From assembly GCA_016302165.1 (NCBI GenBank), contig JAEDOD010000020.1, positions 1 to 21,659 of the forward strand: a DNA stretch of 21,659 nt, given 5' to 3'. How positions within the stretch are numbered: the stretch's first letter is position 1; the number at the start of each line of letters is the position of its first letter. This document shows positions 8,501-15,349 of this stretch, piece by piece. The notes under the pieces were generated by a model. That model saw nothing but the letters and a program-made list of their open reading frames with translations, had not been told where the DNA came from and searched no databases. The position numbers were made by a program, and so were the translations under genes. This DNA comes from Sphaerochaetaceae bacterium (GTDB taxonomy: Bacteria > Spirochaetota > Spirochaetia > Sphaerochaetales > Sphaerochaetaceae).

Positions 8501-9059
8501 CAGGGCTGCCGGAATCCATATGATCCTTGCAACCCAGAGACCTAGCGCCGATGTAATCACAGGAACTCTGAAGTCCAACCTTCCAGGAAGAATCGCCTTT
8601 GCTGTGTCCAGCGGAATAAACTCCAGGGTCATCCTTGATGAAATGGGAGCTGAAAATCTTCTTGGCAAGGGAGACATGCTTCTTCTTGATCCTTCAGCCA
8701 TGGGAACCAAGAGAATCCAGGGCTCCTTCATGTCTGATGGAGAGGTAGACAAGGTGGCCTCCTTCACCAGAAACAACAATCCTCTTCCAGACCATCTTGA
8801 AGAGTCCATATTCGAGGAGGAGGAAGAGTATGACGACAGCGACTCGGATGATGAGGATTTCGATAATGGTGATGGAGACCTGTACGAAATGGCTAAGAAG
8901 ATTGTCTTCGAACGTCATTCCGCTTCAGCATCCTACCTTCAGAGAAGACTGAAGATCGGATACAACAGGGCTGCAAGAATAGTGGAGATGATGGAGGAGG
9001 ATGGAATCGTAGGACCTGCAAATGGTTCCAAGCCAAGAGAGGTCATCAGATACGAATGA
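5535..9059 (+). CDS. ftsK: DNA translocase FtsK/SpoIIIE with very long repeat-bearing linker
   Basis: FtsK pumps DNA at the division septum to resolve chromosome dimers and clear the closing septum. I choose the ATG at 5535, which overlaps the rsmG stop as ATGA and has GGAG six bases upstream, over the in-frame GTG at 5523. The protein is then 1174 residues. Four membrane segments lie at about 8-33, 58-75, 81-102 and 121-142. A Lys/Glu/Arg-rich helix follows at about 143-296, then a disordered linker with three copies of a 20-residue motif at 444, 482 and 520. The motor starts near 673, with Walker A GTTGSGKS (855-862) and Walker B LLVMDEFAD (Asp965). An acidic stretch at about 1085-1114 precedes the C-terminal winged-helix gamma domain (about 1115-1170), which in FtsK reads KOPS. 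The linker is unusually long and ordered in its repetition. Confidence 0.95.
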   Translation: MKKGRFSLILALIILVLGVAATTVGVISGLGILPSPLKEFALTLSSLVSVRGGEGGLWEAGVFLLVLSAVILVFRQRKPFSMFLAFYLFPFYLTLISAYRVYCSIPLPSYFPERIGSTHPGLLFVLLTLEALLALVLLSAVKGLDEKWRRKRELNIRMLEKEGVLKSKESLEEEKLLKRQRKLNEVEEKQRAREEAKYEKERAKAEKAEREAQKRQEERDRRKYEKEREREEERKEKEDRKNRKKELKEKDKLLEATEAQKEKAEEAESKAARKAKALEDKARKEEEKRAQREKDENIGPAPEYASGIGNPNTPLVFPDFDPMPELKNIISHSEDERNEVLPDSNVKKIENSSIMDSLKAELDRTDSEEDEEIQVPQKKNDRFLSGGMLEATLESAMKENQETVSQPRRPIIGFEYLDEGGKETSSPEEPQTAPSTPAASKGGFAPSTLSPSHPRYRYFEALNSGKPMVEEEKKSEEKSSSFAPSNLSPDHPRYKYFQELNRERSEETTEEIGKKEAEDNYPSYLSKDHPRRKLFDALSSSTSPLEGGVSYIPQRPFVPENEEKMDTHYEDISPVEVPERKKEEEKKETEPVSDSSSSSVPDSKAKILESINASVREENMRILREEKEKMEESEIEPSYTSPAKSVTATKAVEENEDGTKTITVKSMEEQEMDFNLAVGVGDLASNVLGYRAIENRQNAIYTPPAPDLLKDYPGISQEIDEYTLSQGKIIVQTLAEQRIVVELSNIIKGPTVTMYELKLAQGMIISKIKAREDELNYALGGKKIRILAPVPGKQAVGIEVPNVRTSIVGFKDMIYSLRANENYTKMNIPMILGKTITGEPIVIDVAKMPHMIIAGTTGSGKSVCINSLINTIIYQKSPKDVRLIMVDPKVVELTVYDGIPHLLTPVITEPKRAIKALEWLVSEMERRYSMLARYGVRNINGLNEKIRSGEVKGVEKVPYILLVMDEFADIIAVVGKEMDIAIGRIAAKARAAGIHMILATQRPSADVITGTLKSNLPGRIAFAVSSGINSRVILDEMGAENLLGKGDMLLLDPSAMGTKRIQGSFMSDGEVDKVASFTRNNNPLPDHLEESIFEEEEEYDDSDSDDEDFDNGDGDLYEMAKKIVFERHSASASYLQRRLKIGYNRAARIVEMMEEDGIVGPANGSKPREVIRYE
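6207..6250 (+). other. 44-base uninterrupted homopurine tract inside ftsK
   Basis: Every base from 6207 to 6250 on the plus strand is A or G; it encodes the charged helix from about residue 225. The surrounding 6000-6440 region is also strongly purine-biased. Homopurine tracts of this length can form triplex DNA or pause replication, but the simplest reason here is the run of AAG, AAA, GAG, GAA and AGG/AGA codons. Confidence 0.6.
6864..7151 (+). repeat. Three-copy repeat with exact 114-base (38-residue) period in the FtsK linker
   Basis: The 60-base copies are at 6864-6923, 6978-7037 and 7092-7151, spaced exactly 114 bases apart. They encode FAPSTLSPSHPRYRYFEALN, FAPSNLSPDHPRYKYFQELN and NYPSYLSKDHPRRKLFDALS. 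Invariant residues are P-S at positions 3-4, L-S at 6-7, H-P-R at 10-12, F at 16 and L at 19; position 14 is always basic. The 18-residue spacers are not conserved in sequence but are identical in length and rich in Ser, Glu and Lys. Selection on the motif within free spacers suggests three binding sites for a partner protein. Confidence 0.85.
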
Positions 9060-9081
9060 CATTCGATAGACAAAATATCAC

Positions 9082-9115
9082 GTAATAAATAATCTAAGGG
9101 AGATATATTTATTAC
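9082..9115 (+). promoter_or_regulatory. Long stem-loop in the leader of the DEAD-box helicase gene
   Basis: The 10-bp arms GTAATAAATA (9082-9091) and TATTTATTAC (9106-9115) are perfect complements. Inside them ATCT (9092-9095) pairs with AGAT (9101-9104), leaving one bulged A and the 5-base loop AAGGG. No T-run follows, so it is a poor terminator for ftsK. It more likely acts as an RNA leader element or operator for the helicase gene, whose ATG is 33 bases downstream. Confidence 0.5.
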
Positions 9116-9148
9116 AGTTTAAGAAAACCCTTTTTAGGATAAGAAGAA

Positions 9149-10786
9149 ATGAATTTTAATGAACTTAATCTAAGTCCGGAAGTTCTCAAAGGAGTAGAGA
9201 AGGCTGGCTTCAAGGAATGCACCATGGTACAGGCCAATGTCCTTCCAGTCTCCCTTCAGGGACAGGACGTAATGGTACAGTCCAAGACAGGAAGCGGAAA
9301 GACAGCTGTCTTCCTTTTGACCATATTCCAGCGCTACCTCAAAAAGGAAGGTAGAAGCAGGGCACTTGTAGTTTCCCCTACCAGGGAGCTTGCAGTGCAG
9401 ATAGAGGAGGATGCCAAGCTGCTGTCCTCAGGAATCGATGGCTACAGAGTGGGATGCTTCTATGGCGGAGTAGGATATGAAGGACAGAACACAGAGCTGA
9501 AGGAGGGACTGGACCTCTATGTAGGGACACCAGGCCGTCTCCTGGACTTCGCCCACTCCAGAAAGATCGATTTCAGACAGTTTGATATCGTGGTCCTTGA
9601 TGAAGCTGACAGAATGTTCGACATGGGCTTCTATCCAGACATCAGGAACATGTTCGGCATGATGAGAGACAAGGGCGGAAGGCAGACCATGCTCTTTTCT
9701 GCAACCCTCTCCACAAAGGTAAGGAATCTGGCATGGAACTACATGAATGATCCGAAGGAGATTGAGGTCCAGCCGGAGGAGATCACTGTCAAGAACATTA
9801 CACAGAAGCTCTACCATGTGACTAAGGAAGAGAAGTTCGGAATGCTTCTCTCCATTCTGAAGAAGATAAATCCCCAGTCCTGTCTCATATTCACCAATAC
9901 CAAGGATATGACCGTTGAGGTATCCAAGCGTCTCAACATGAATGGATATAAGACGGAATATCTTATGGGAGATATGGCCCAGTCCAAGAGGCTTGAGACC
10001 TTGGAAAGGATGAAGGAAGGTAAAATCCACTTCCTTGTGGCCACGGATGTGGCGGCAAGAGGCCTGCAGATAGACGATCTCGCTCTTGTGGTGAACTACG
10101 ATATTCCTGAAGATTATGAGAATTATGTCCATAGAATCGGAAGGACAGCCAGGGCAGGAAAGAGCGGCATAGCTGTTACACTGGCCTGTGAAACCTATAT
10201 CTATGGCCTTGAAGCCATTGAGAACTATATCCAGATGAAGATTCCTGTATTCTGGCCAGATGAGGACGGCCTTGAGAAGGTTGAAGACAAATCTGAAGGA
10301 TATCACTACTCATCCCGGAAGAAGAGCGGAAGGGAGAAGAGCAGACGTACTTCCACAGCCTCCAGAAATGATCTCAGGACCAAGAAGCAGTCCTTCAGAG
10401 ACAAGACAGAAAGGGATAAGGTGGATGACACCCTTGAATACAGAAGCTCCACGGATTTCCAGAAGATCAGGACCATGAGCCTGGAAGAAAGGATGAACTA
10501 CTATAAGTCTGTCTATGGAGACAAGACAGCTCCAAAGAATGGTGGAAAGAAGGACTATAGTGGAAACGGAAAGAAGCAGTCTAAGGGCGGAGAAAGGAAG
10601 GATGGAGGAAAAGAGAGGAAAAGACAGAGCGTTCCATCCTCTCCATCAAGGCCACAGGTTGTGAAGGAAAAGCCTCAGAGAGTACCAGAGCCAGCTATAA
10701 AAACTGTGACCAATGCCAAGGTTGAGGTGAAAGAGCCTCAGAAGAAGGGCTTCTGGCAGAAGCTGAAGGAGAAGATCTTTGGCTAA
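9149..10786 (+). CDS. DEAD-box ATP-dependent RNA helicase
   Basis: This enzyme uses ATP to unwind short RNA duplexes and probably acts in ribosome assembly or mRNA turnover. Residues 1-375 form the two RecA-like domains. Motifs in order are the Q motif with Gln28, motif I SKTGSGKT (45-52), Ia PTRELA (77-82), GTPGRLLD, II DEAD, III SAT, V VATDVAARGLQ and VI HRIGRTARAG. The roughly 170-residue tail is rich in Lys, Arg and Ser and suits RNA binding. It ends in KKGFWQKLKEKIFG, a possible amphipathic helix. An AGGA lies nine bases before the ATG. The stop overlaps the next gene. The family is clear, but the subgroup (RhlE-, CsdA- or DbpA-like) cannot be fixed from motifs alone. Confidence 0.93.
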   Translation: MNFNELNLSPEVLKGVEKAGFKECTMVQANVLPVSLQGQDVMVQSKTGSGKTAVFLLTIFQRYLKKEGRSRALVVSPTRELAVQIEEDAKLLSSGIDGYRVGCFYGGVGYEGQNTELKEGLDLYVGTPGRLLDFAHSRKIDFRQFDIVVLDEADRMFDMGFYPDIRNMFGMMRDKGGRQTMLFSATLSTKVRNLAWNYMNDPKEIEVQPEEITVKNITQKLYHVTKEEKFGMLLSILKKINPQSCLIFTNTKDMTVEVSKRLNMNGYKTEYLMGDMAQSKRLETLERMKEGKIHFLVATDVAARGLQIDDLALVVNYDIPEDYENYVHRIGRTARAGKSGIAVTLACETYIYGLEAIENYIQMKIPVFWPDEDGLEKVEDKSEGYHYSSRKKSGREKSRRTSTASRNDLRTKKQSFRDKTERDKVDDTLEYRSSTDFQKIRTMSLEERMNYYKSVYGDKTAPKNGGKKDYSGNGKKQSKGGERKDGGKERKRQSVPSSPSRPQVVKEKPQRVPEPAIKTVTNAKVEVKEPQKKGFWQKLKEKIFG

Positions 10787-12515
10787 TTTCAGAAATAAGG
10801 GAATCTTTTCCAGGTTCCTGAGCTATTACGGTCCCTATAAAGGTTGGTTTTTCCTGGATATGGCCATGGCCACCCTGTCCAGCGTGCTTTCCATCATTTC
10901 TCCTCTACTGGTAAGAAAGATCCTGGCTCTCATAGGAGTGGAGGGGGCCCTTTCAACAATAGTAATCCTGCTTTCCGCAGTACTGGCCTTCTATGCCTTG
11001 GGCTCCTTATTCTCCTATATCAGGATCAAATGGGGCCACTATCTGGGAGTATGGATCGAGAATGACATGAGAAGAGATCTCTTTAACCATCTCCAGAAAC
11101 TGTCCTTCTCATATTTTGACCGACATAAGACTGGTGACATCATGAGCCGTATCTCCAATGACCTCTTCAACATTGCAGAGGTGGCCCATCATGGACCTGA
11201 GGATGTGGTGATATCCCTTCTTACCATCATAGGAGCATATCTGTTGATGTTCATCATCAATGCTCCCATGGCTACAGTTTCAATCATTCCTCTTCCTGTA
11301 ATGGCAATATATGGAATTGTATTCAACAGAAAGCTGAAGAAGAGGAACAGGGCCATACGTAAGAGCATAAGTGAAATCAATGTTACAGCAGAGAACTCCA
11401 TCCAGGGCATCAGGGAAGTGAAGGCCTTCTCCCAGGAGGGATTCCAGGAGAAGAAGTTCTCATCCTCCAATGAAAAGCTTAAGAATTCCAGGGAGAAGAT
11501 GTATTCCTCCATGGCCCAGTACCATGCAGGTATGGAGTTCATGAGGCAGCTCTACTACTTCATAACCATAGCTGGAGGAATTATCCTGATCATGAAGGGA
11601 ACTATGGACACAGCTGACCTTACCACCTTCATCCTCTATGTTTCTGTGGTGCTTCCTCCCATTGACAGGCTTATCAACTTCACAGAGCAGTTTACCCAGG
11701 GCATCGCCTCCTTCGAGCGCTTCATCGAAATTATGGATACTTCTCCAGACATTACTGACGCTGCTAACGCAAAACCCTTGGAGGTGAAGAATGGAGACAT
11801 TAAGTACAGCGATGTATCCTTCAGCTACACAGAAGGAGAGAAGGAGATTGTAATAGATGGACTGGACCTCCATATTCCTGGAGGAAAGAGAGTAGCCCTT
11901 GTAGGAGAAAGTGGAGCTGGAAAGAGTACTACAGTGTCTCTCCTTGCCCGTTTCTATGAAAGAAGTGGTGGAATGATCACCATTGATGGTCAGGACATCA
12001 ATACTGTAACCCAGGATTCTCTACATAAGTCCATTGGCTTTGTTCAGCAGAACATCTTCCTCTTCGATTCCTCCATCAGGGAGAATCTCAGGTATGGTAA
12101 GAGCGACGCCACAGACGAAGAGCTTTGGCATGCCCTTGAGTGGGCAAACCTGGCTGATTTCGTCAGATCTCTTCCTGAAGGCCTTGATACCCAGGTTGGA
12201 GAGCATGGAACAAGACTCAGCGGTGGACAGAAGCAGAGGCTTTCAATTGCCAGGGTATTCCTCAAGAATCCTCCGATTCTTGTCTTCGATGAGGCTACCA
12301 GCAGTCTGGACACGGAAAGCGAGACTCTGATCCAGAGCGCCTTCAACAGGCTCAGCAAGGGAAGGACCAGCATAATAATCGCCCATCGTCTTTCCACTGT
12401 CATAGATTGTGACATTATATTTGTATTGGATAAGGGAAGAGTTGTTGAAAAGGGAACCCACGATGAGCTTATTGCCCAGAAGGGCCTCTACTACAAGCTC
12501 TACTCCCTTAAGTAG
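10779..12515 (+). CDS. ABC exporter half-transporter (MsbA/MdlB-like, TMD-NBD fusion)
   Basis: This is a 578-residue half-transporter that should act as a dimer in the inner membrane to export a lipid, drug or peptide. The first 320 residues form a six-helix exporter-type membrane domain. The ATPase domain has Walker A GESGAGKST (376-384), Q-loop VQQNIFLF, signature LSGGQ (480-484), Walker B LVFDE with catalytic Glu505, and switch His536. The start is TTG at 10779, supported by AAGGAG seven bases upstream, overlapping the helicase stop by eight bases. The next gene encodes a lipid acyltransferase, which makes a lipid substrate plausible but unproven. Single-gene organisation points to a homodimer, with no partner half-transporter beside it. 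Confidence 0.92.
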   Translation: MANFRNKGIFSRFLSYYGPYKGWFFLDMAMATLSSVLSIISPLLVRKILALIGVEGALSTIVILLSAVLAFYALGSLFSYIRIKWGHYLGVWIENDMRRDLFNHLQKLSFSYFDRHKTGDIMSRISNDLFNIAEVAHHGPEDVVISLLTIIGAYLLMFIINAPMATVSIIPLPVMAIYGIVFNRKLKKRNRAIRKSISEINVTAENSIQGIREVKAFSQEGFQEKKFSSSNEKLKNSREKMYSSMAQYHAGMEFMRQLYYFITIAGGIILIMKGTMDTADLTTFILYVSVVLPPIDRLINFTEQFTQGIASFERFIEIMDTSPDITDAANAKPLEVKNGDIKYSDVSFSYTEGEKEIVIDGLDLHIPGGKRVALVGESGAGKSTTVSLLARFYERSGGMITIDGQDINTVTQDSLHKSIGFVQQNIFLFDSSIRENLRYGKSDATDEELWHALEWANLADFVRSLPEGLDTQVGEHGTRLSGGQKQRLSIARVFLKNPPILVFDEATSSLDTESETLIQSAFNRLSKGRTSIIIAHRLSTVIDCDIIFVLDKGRVVEKGTHDELIAQKGLYYKLYSLK

Positions 12516-12524
12516 GAGAAGAAA

Positions 12525-13286
12525 ATGAAAACAGTCATGAAAGTAGTGAGAATTGCAATTGCATTGGTTTTCGTATGGCCTATATTCCCAATGGCAATCC
12601 TGGGTCTTCTTCTCTACTGTCTCTTCTCTCTTCTTCACCTTAGGAAGCTGGCTATCATACTTTCCCGCTCAATCTATTATGCTGTGTGCTGGTGGATGCT
12701 TGTATTCCTTGGAGGATGGATCCATGTGGAGGGAAGAGAGAATCTTCCTCCTAAGGAGGAGGGAGTAATATATGCTCCTAACCATAACTCAATCTGTGAT
12801 GTGCCCTTATTCTACTTTGGTGCAAGGCGCTTTCCTGCCATGATGGGAAAGGCAGAGCTTTTCAAGGTTCCTTTGGTTCATGGCCTTCTTCTCAGCCTTG
12901 ACTGCATAAAGATCGGTAGACAGTCTGCCCATGGAGTGGTGGAAGCAATCAGGGAAAGCGTAAAGAGAATAGAGAAGGGCGGCTCATTGGTCATATTCCC
13001 TGAAGGAACAAGAAGCAAGACAGGAGAGATAGGGAGATTCAAGAGCGGGGCCTTCAAGGTTGCAGAGCGCACCGGCTGCAGAATAGTCCCTGTGGTCATC
13101 AAGAATGACAGGGCTCTTCTGGAGGGGGCAGGAAGATTTGGAATCGTTCCGATCTACATCAAGTTCCTTCCTCCTATCGATACTTCATCCCTTTCTGAGG
13201 AGGAAAAAAAGGACCTGGGTCCAATAGTTGAGAAGGAAGTAAGGGAGGAATGGGAGAAATATCCTTCCTGGCCAAAGAAAAAGTAA
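12525..13286 (+). CDS. plsC: PlsC-family lysophospholipid acyltransferase (1-acyl-sn-glycerol-3-phosphate acyltransferase)
   Basis: This enzyme likely transfers an acyl chain to lysophosphatidic acid to make phosphatidic acid, the precursor of membrane phospholipids. The 253-residue protein has an N-terminal hydrophobic segment (about 8-35) and a second one near 45-65. The catalytic HX4D motif is HNSICD (His87, Asp92), the glycerol-3-phosphate-binding block is FPEGTRS (158-164), and FKSGAF follows. AGGAG precedes the ATG, only nine bases after the ABC exporter stop, so the two are co-transcribed. The family is clear; acyl donor and exact lysolipid are not. Confidence 0.9.
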   Translation: MKTVMKVVRIAIALVFVWPIFPMAILGLLLYCLFSLLHLRKLAIILSRSIYYAVCWWMLVFLGGWIHVEGRENLPPKEEGVIYAPNHNSICDVPLFYFGARRFPAMMGKAELFKVPLVHGLLLSLDCIKIGRQSAHGVVEAIRESVKRIEKGGSLVIFPEGTRSKTGEIGRFKSGAFKVAERTGCRIVPVVIKNDRALLEGAGRFGIVPIYIKFLPPIDTSSLSEEEKKDLGPIVEKEVREEWEKYPSWPKKK

Positions 13287-13293
13287 AGTCTCT

Positions 13294-13315
13294 ATGCTTC
13301 GGCAGGGCATTTTTT
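13294..13315 (+). terminator. Weak intrinsic terminator candidate after plsC
   Basis: A short stem ATGC/GCAT (13294-13297 with 13307-13310) is followed at once by six T residues. An alternative TGC-TTCG-GCA tetraloop hairpin overlaps it. The stem is short, so termination may be partial or need Rho. A second weak hairpin, ACCAAA/TTTGGT (13394-13412), lies further on and is followed by a T-rich stretch. Confidence 0.4.
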
Positions 13316-13418
13316 CTTGGATAGAACCCTATAAAAAGTTAGAAGAGTGTCGGGTTTTGATGATGCTATTTCGAATAATTGTTGTCCATTGTAACCAAAT
13401 GGCCTTTTTGGTGTTTGT

Positions 13419-13472
13419 TTATTAGATTATCTATAGATTCATCTGATGGGGGCAGAATTAAAAATCTAATAA
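13419..13472 (+). promoter_or_regulatory. Inverted repeat before the TetR gene, overlapping its ribosome-binding site
   Basis: The 10-base arms TTATTAGATT (13419-13428) and AATCTAATAA (13463-13472) are perfect complements, separated by 34 bases. The right arm runs into the ribosome-binding site AAGGA (13471-13475). The pair could be two distant operator half-elements or, in RNA, a long stem that partly hides the ribosome-binding site. Confidence 0.45.
13429..13438. promoter_or_regulatory. Perfect 10-bp palindrome ATCTATAGAT, candidate TetR operator
   Basis: This self-complementary decamer lies 47 bases before the regulator start codon, between the two arms of the larger inverted repeat. It overlaps a weak -10-like TATAGA (13432-13437), with TTGGTG (13408-13413) 18 bases upstream as a poor -35. 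TetR-family proteins usually bind palindromes in their own promoter, so autoregulation is plausible. Confidence 0.35.
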
Positions 13473-13484
13473 GGACTTAAGAAA

Positions 13485-14039
13485 ATGGCTCAAGCAACAA
13501 AGGAAAGACTGTTTCGGTCGTTTAAATCTCTTGTTGAAGAGAATCCTATCAACAAGATAACAATCTCCAATATTACCGAAAGAGTTGGCGTCAATCGCCA
13601 TACCTTCTACTATCACTTCAGGGATGAGAAGGACCTTATGGTCTGGGGCATTACCCAGAATTTGGATAAAGCCAAGGCTGATGCCATAAAGGAAGGCAAC
13701 TGGATCGATTCCCTGGATAAGATTCTAATGAAGGCGGAGGAGGAAAGAAAGTTTCTTCTGGCCCTTTTCCACTCTCACCTTAAGGAAGGTTTCTGTGAAA
13801 TCATCCAAACCTGGAGCCTTAGCATCTTCGACAGGATAATCAGGGAAAACTCCCAGGGAATGAACATCAGGGAGCAGGATCTTCAGTTTGTAATAAAGCT
13901 CCTTACCTATGGCCTGTCTGGAATTGTGATGGACTGGCTGGCAGGTGGCATGATGGATAGCCACAGAAAGATTTGCGAGCAGGTCAGGACTCTTATTGGA
14001 GACAGCTTCCAGGGTGTTCTGAAGCAGTTCGCAAGATAG
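13485..14039 (+). CDS. TetR/AcrR-family transcriptional regulator
   Basis: The 184-residue protein is a typical small dimeric repressor or activator. Its N-terminal helix-turn-helix reads ITISNITERVGVNRHTFYYHF (about 25-45), followed by the charged RDEKDL typical of TetR proteins. The helical C-terminal ligand domain (50-184) resembles the DhaS-like subgroup in general layout, though no ligand can be inferred. An AAGGA sits nine bases before the ATG. The gene is preceded by about 200 bases rich in dyads that may be its own operators. The aminopeptidase gene begins 54 bases downstream with its own TATAAT, and is one possible target. Confidence 0.88.
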   Translation: MAQATKERLFRSFKSLVEENPINKITISNITERVGVNRHTFYYHFRDEKDLMVWGITQNLDKAKADAIKEGNWIDSLDKILMKAEEERKFLLALFHSHLKEGFCEIIQTWSLSIFDRIIRENSQGMNIREQDLQFVIKLLTYGLSGIVMDWLAGGMMDSHRKICEQVRTLIGDSFQGVLKQFAR

Positions 14040-14053
14040 GATTCCGGAGAATG

Positions 14054-14059
14054 TATAAT
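14054..14059 (+). promoter_or_regulatory. Consensus -10 box TATAAT upstream of the aminopeptidase gene
   Basis: A perfect TATAAT lies 34 bases before the aminopeptidase ATG. No good -35 is seen at 16-18 bases upstream; TTCGCA at 14028-14033 is 20 away. Transcription would start near 14066, so the message would begin within the hairpin described at 14064-14092. Confidence 0.4.
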
Positions 14060-14063
14060 GACA

Positions 14064-14092
14064 GGAAGGGGATAATGGTATTATCCTCTTCT
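14064..14092 (+). promoter_or_regulatory. 13-bp RNA hairpin covering the ribosome-binding site before the aminopeptidase
   Basis: GGAAGGGGATAAT (14064-14076) pairs along its full length with ATTATCCTCTTCT (14080-14092), with two G-U pairs and a 3-base GGT loop. The left arm is the only Shine-Dalgarno-like sequence in the region, and the right arm ends one base before the ATG at 14094. Folding would hide the purine-rich site. If transcription starts near 14066, the hairpin would be at the very 5' end and could also stabilise the message. Confidence 0.55.
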
Positions 14093-14107
14093 CATGAAAA
14101 AAAGTAG
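14075..14107 (+). CDS. Possible 10-codon leader ORF (MVLSSSHEKK)
   Basis: An ATG at 14075 lies a few bases after AGGAAGGGG, an ideal position for that site. It opens a 10-codon frame ending in TAG at 14105-14107, overlapping the first codons of the aminopeptidase in another frame. The aminopeptidase ATG (14094) lies 22 bases from the same purine-rich site and has no other. Translating the leader could open the hairpin or deliver ribosomes to the nearby second start. It could also be chance. Confidence 0.3.
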   Translation: MVLSSSHEKK

Positions 14108-15320
14108 ATTAAGAAAATATGCCTCCCTTATTGTGGGATATGGCATTAATGTTCAGGCTGGTCAGGATGTCCTGATCCAGGCCAATATTGAGAATAGCGA
14201 CTTCACTCTTCTCTGCGTAGAGGAATGCTACAGAAGAGGAGCCAGAAAGGTGGTAGTGGACTGGCTTAGCCAGGATCTGGACAAAATCAACATCAATTAC
14301 CGCTCTTTGGAGACCCTCTCCCAGGTGGAGGATTATGAGAAGGCCAAACTTAAGTGGAGAGTAGACAAGCTTCCTTGCCTTATCTGGCTCGATGGAGATG
14401 ATCCCGATGGCCTTAATGGCATAGATGTAGAGAAATATGGGGTTTCCATGCAGAAGAGGGGAAAAATCATCAAGAAATACCGTGATGCCATGGATGGCAA
14501 GTTCCAGTGGTGCATTGCAGCTGTTCCAGGTAAGGCCTGGGCAAAGAAGCTTTTCCCTGATCTTTCGACTTCAAAGGCTATGGAGAAGCTTTGGGAGAAC
14601 ATCCTTTCCTGCTCCAGGGTTACTGAGGATCCTGTGGCTTCCTGGAAGGAACATGATGCGACACTGAAGGCTAAATGCGAATATCTGAACTCCCTTTCCA
14701 TTGAAAGTCTCCATTATACCTCCAAGGAAGGCACAGACCTTACTGTAGGGTTCATGAAGGATTCCATCTTCCTTGGTGGAGGAGAGAGCAGTCTTGGAAA
14801 AGGTATATACTTCCAGCCGAATATTCCGTCTGAAGAGTGCTTCACTTCCCCTGAGAGCGGAAAGGCTGAAGGAATTGTATATGCAACAATGCCTCTCTCC
14901 TACCAGGGTATGCTGATTGAGAATTTCTGGATCAGGTTCAAGGATGGGAAGGCTGTAGAGTGGGGAGCAGAGAAAAATGTGGAAGCCCTAACTAAGATCA
15001 TCGGTATGGATGACGGTGCCGCCAAGCTTGGTGAATGTGCCCTGGTTCCAAATACGTCACCCATCAGACAGTCCGGTATCCTTTTCTACAACACTCTCTT
15101 TGATGAGAACGCAACCTGTCATCTGGCCCTTGGCAAAGGCTTCGATATGTGTGTGAGAGGCTATGAGGAGAAGGGAAGCGCAAAGTGCAAGGAGGAGGGC
15201 GTCAACGAATCCATGATCCATGTAGACTTCATGATAGGATCCGATTCCCTGGATATCGATGCCAAGACCCGTGACGGCAGGATAGTTCCTGTGTTCCGTG
15301 GTGGGGACTGGGCATTCTAA
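14094..15320 (+). CDS. M29-family metallo-aminopeptidase (AmpS/PepS/thermophilic aminopeptidase-like)
   Basis: M29 enzymes are cytoplasmic two-metal exopeptidases that remove N-terminal residues from peptides. At 408 residues the protein is family-sized. The N-terminal pattern RLRKYASLIVGYGINVQAGQ is typical. The expected metal-binding and catalytic residues can be seen as Glu248 in PSEECF, Glu314 in LGEC, His343 in CHLALG, and His376 and Asp378 in IHVDFMIG. The ATG at 14094 fits the family N terminus, and an in-frame stop at 14073 rules out a longer protein, yet the start lacks a normally spaced ribosome-binding site. It converges with an amino-acid import operon, separated only by a terminator, and may supply or share a role in peptide and amino-acid nutrition. 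Confidence 0.92.
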   Translation: MKKSRLRKYASLIVGYGINVQAGQDVLIQANIENSDFTLLCVEECYRRGARKVVVDWLSQDLDKININYRSLETLSQVEDYEKAKLKWRVDKLPCLIWLDGDDPDGLNGIDVEKYGVSMQKRGKIIKKYRDAMDGKFQWCIAAVPGKAWAKKLFPDLSTSKAMEKLWENILSCSRVTEDPVASWKEHDATLKAKCEYLNSLSIESLHYTSKEGTDLTVGFMKDSIFLGGGESSLGKGIYFQPNIPSEECFTSPESGKAEGIVYATMPLSYQGMLIENFWIRFKDGKAVEWGAEKNVEALTKIIGMDDGAAKLGECALVPNTSPIRQSGILFYNTLFDENATCHLALGKGFDMCVRGYEEKGSAKCKEEGVNESMIHVDFMIGSDSLDIDAKTRDGRIVPVFRGGDWAF

Positions 15321-15325
15321 AGAAA

Positions 15326-15347
15326 GGTGGCCGCAGACGCGGCCATC
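15326..15347. terminator. Bidirectional terminator between convergent transcription units
   Basis: TGGCCGC (15328-15334) pairs with GCGGCCA (15339-15345) around AGAC, with an outer G-C pair and a wobble extending the stem to 15326-15347. It lies between the aminopeptidase stop (15320) and the ABC ATPase stop (15350). On the minus strand it is followed by CTTTCTTT; on the plus strand by a weaker TCTTCT. Confidence 0.75.
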
Positions 15348-15349
15348 TT

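Noticed and set aside
9082..9115. Terminator for ftsK
   Set aside because: The stem is AT-rich and no T-run follows on the plus strand, so a leader element fits better.
9428..10306. 292-codon minus-strand frame opposite the DEAD-box helicase
   Set aside because: It lies wholly opposite conserved helicase motifs, shows no recognisable domain and results from codon bias of the real gene.
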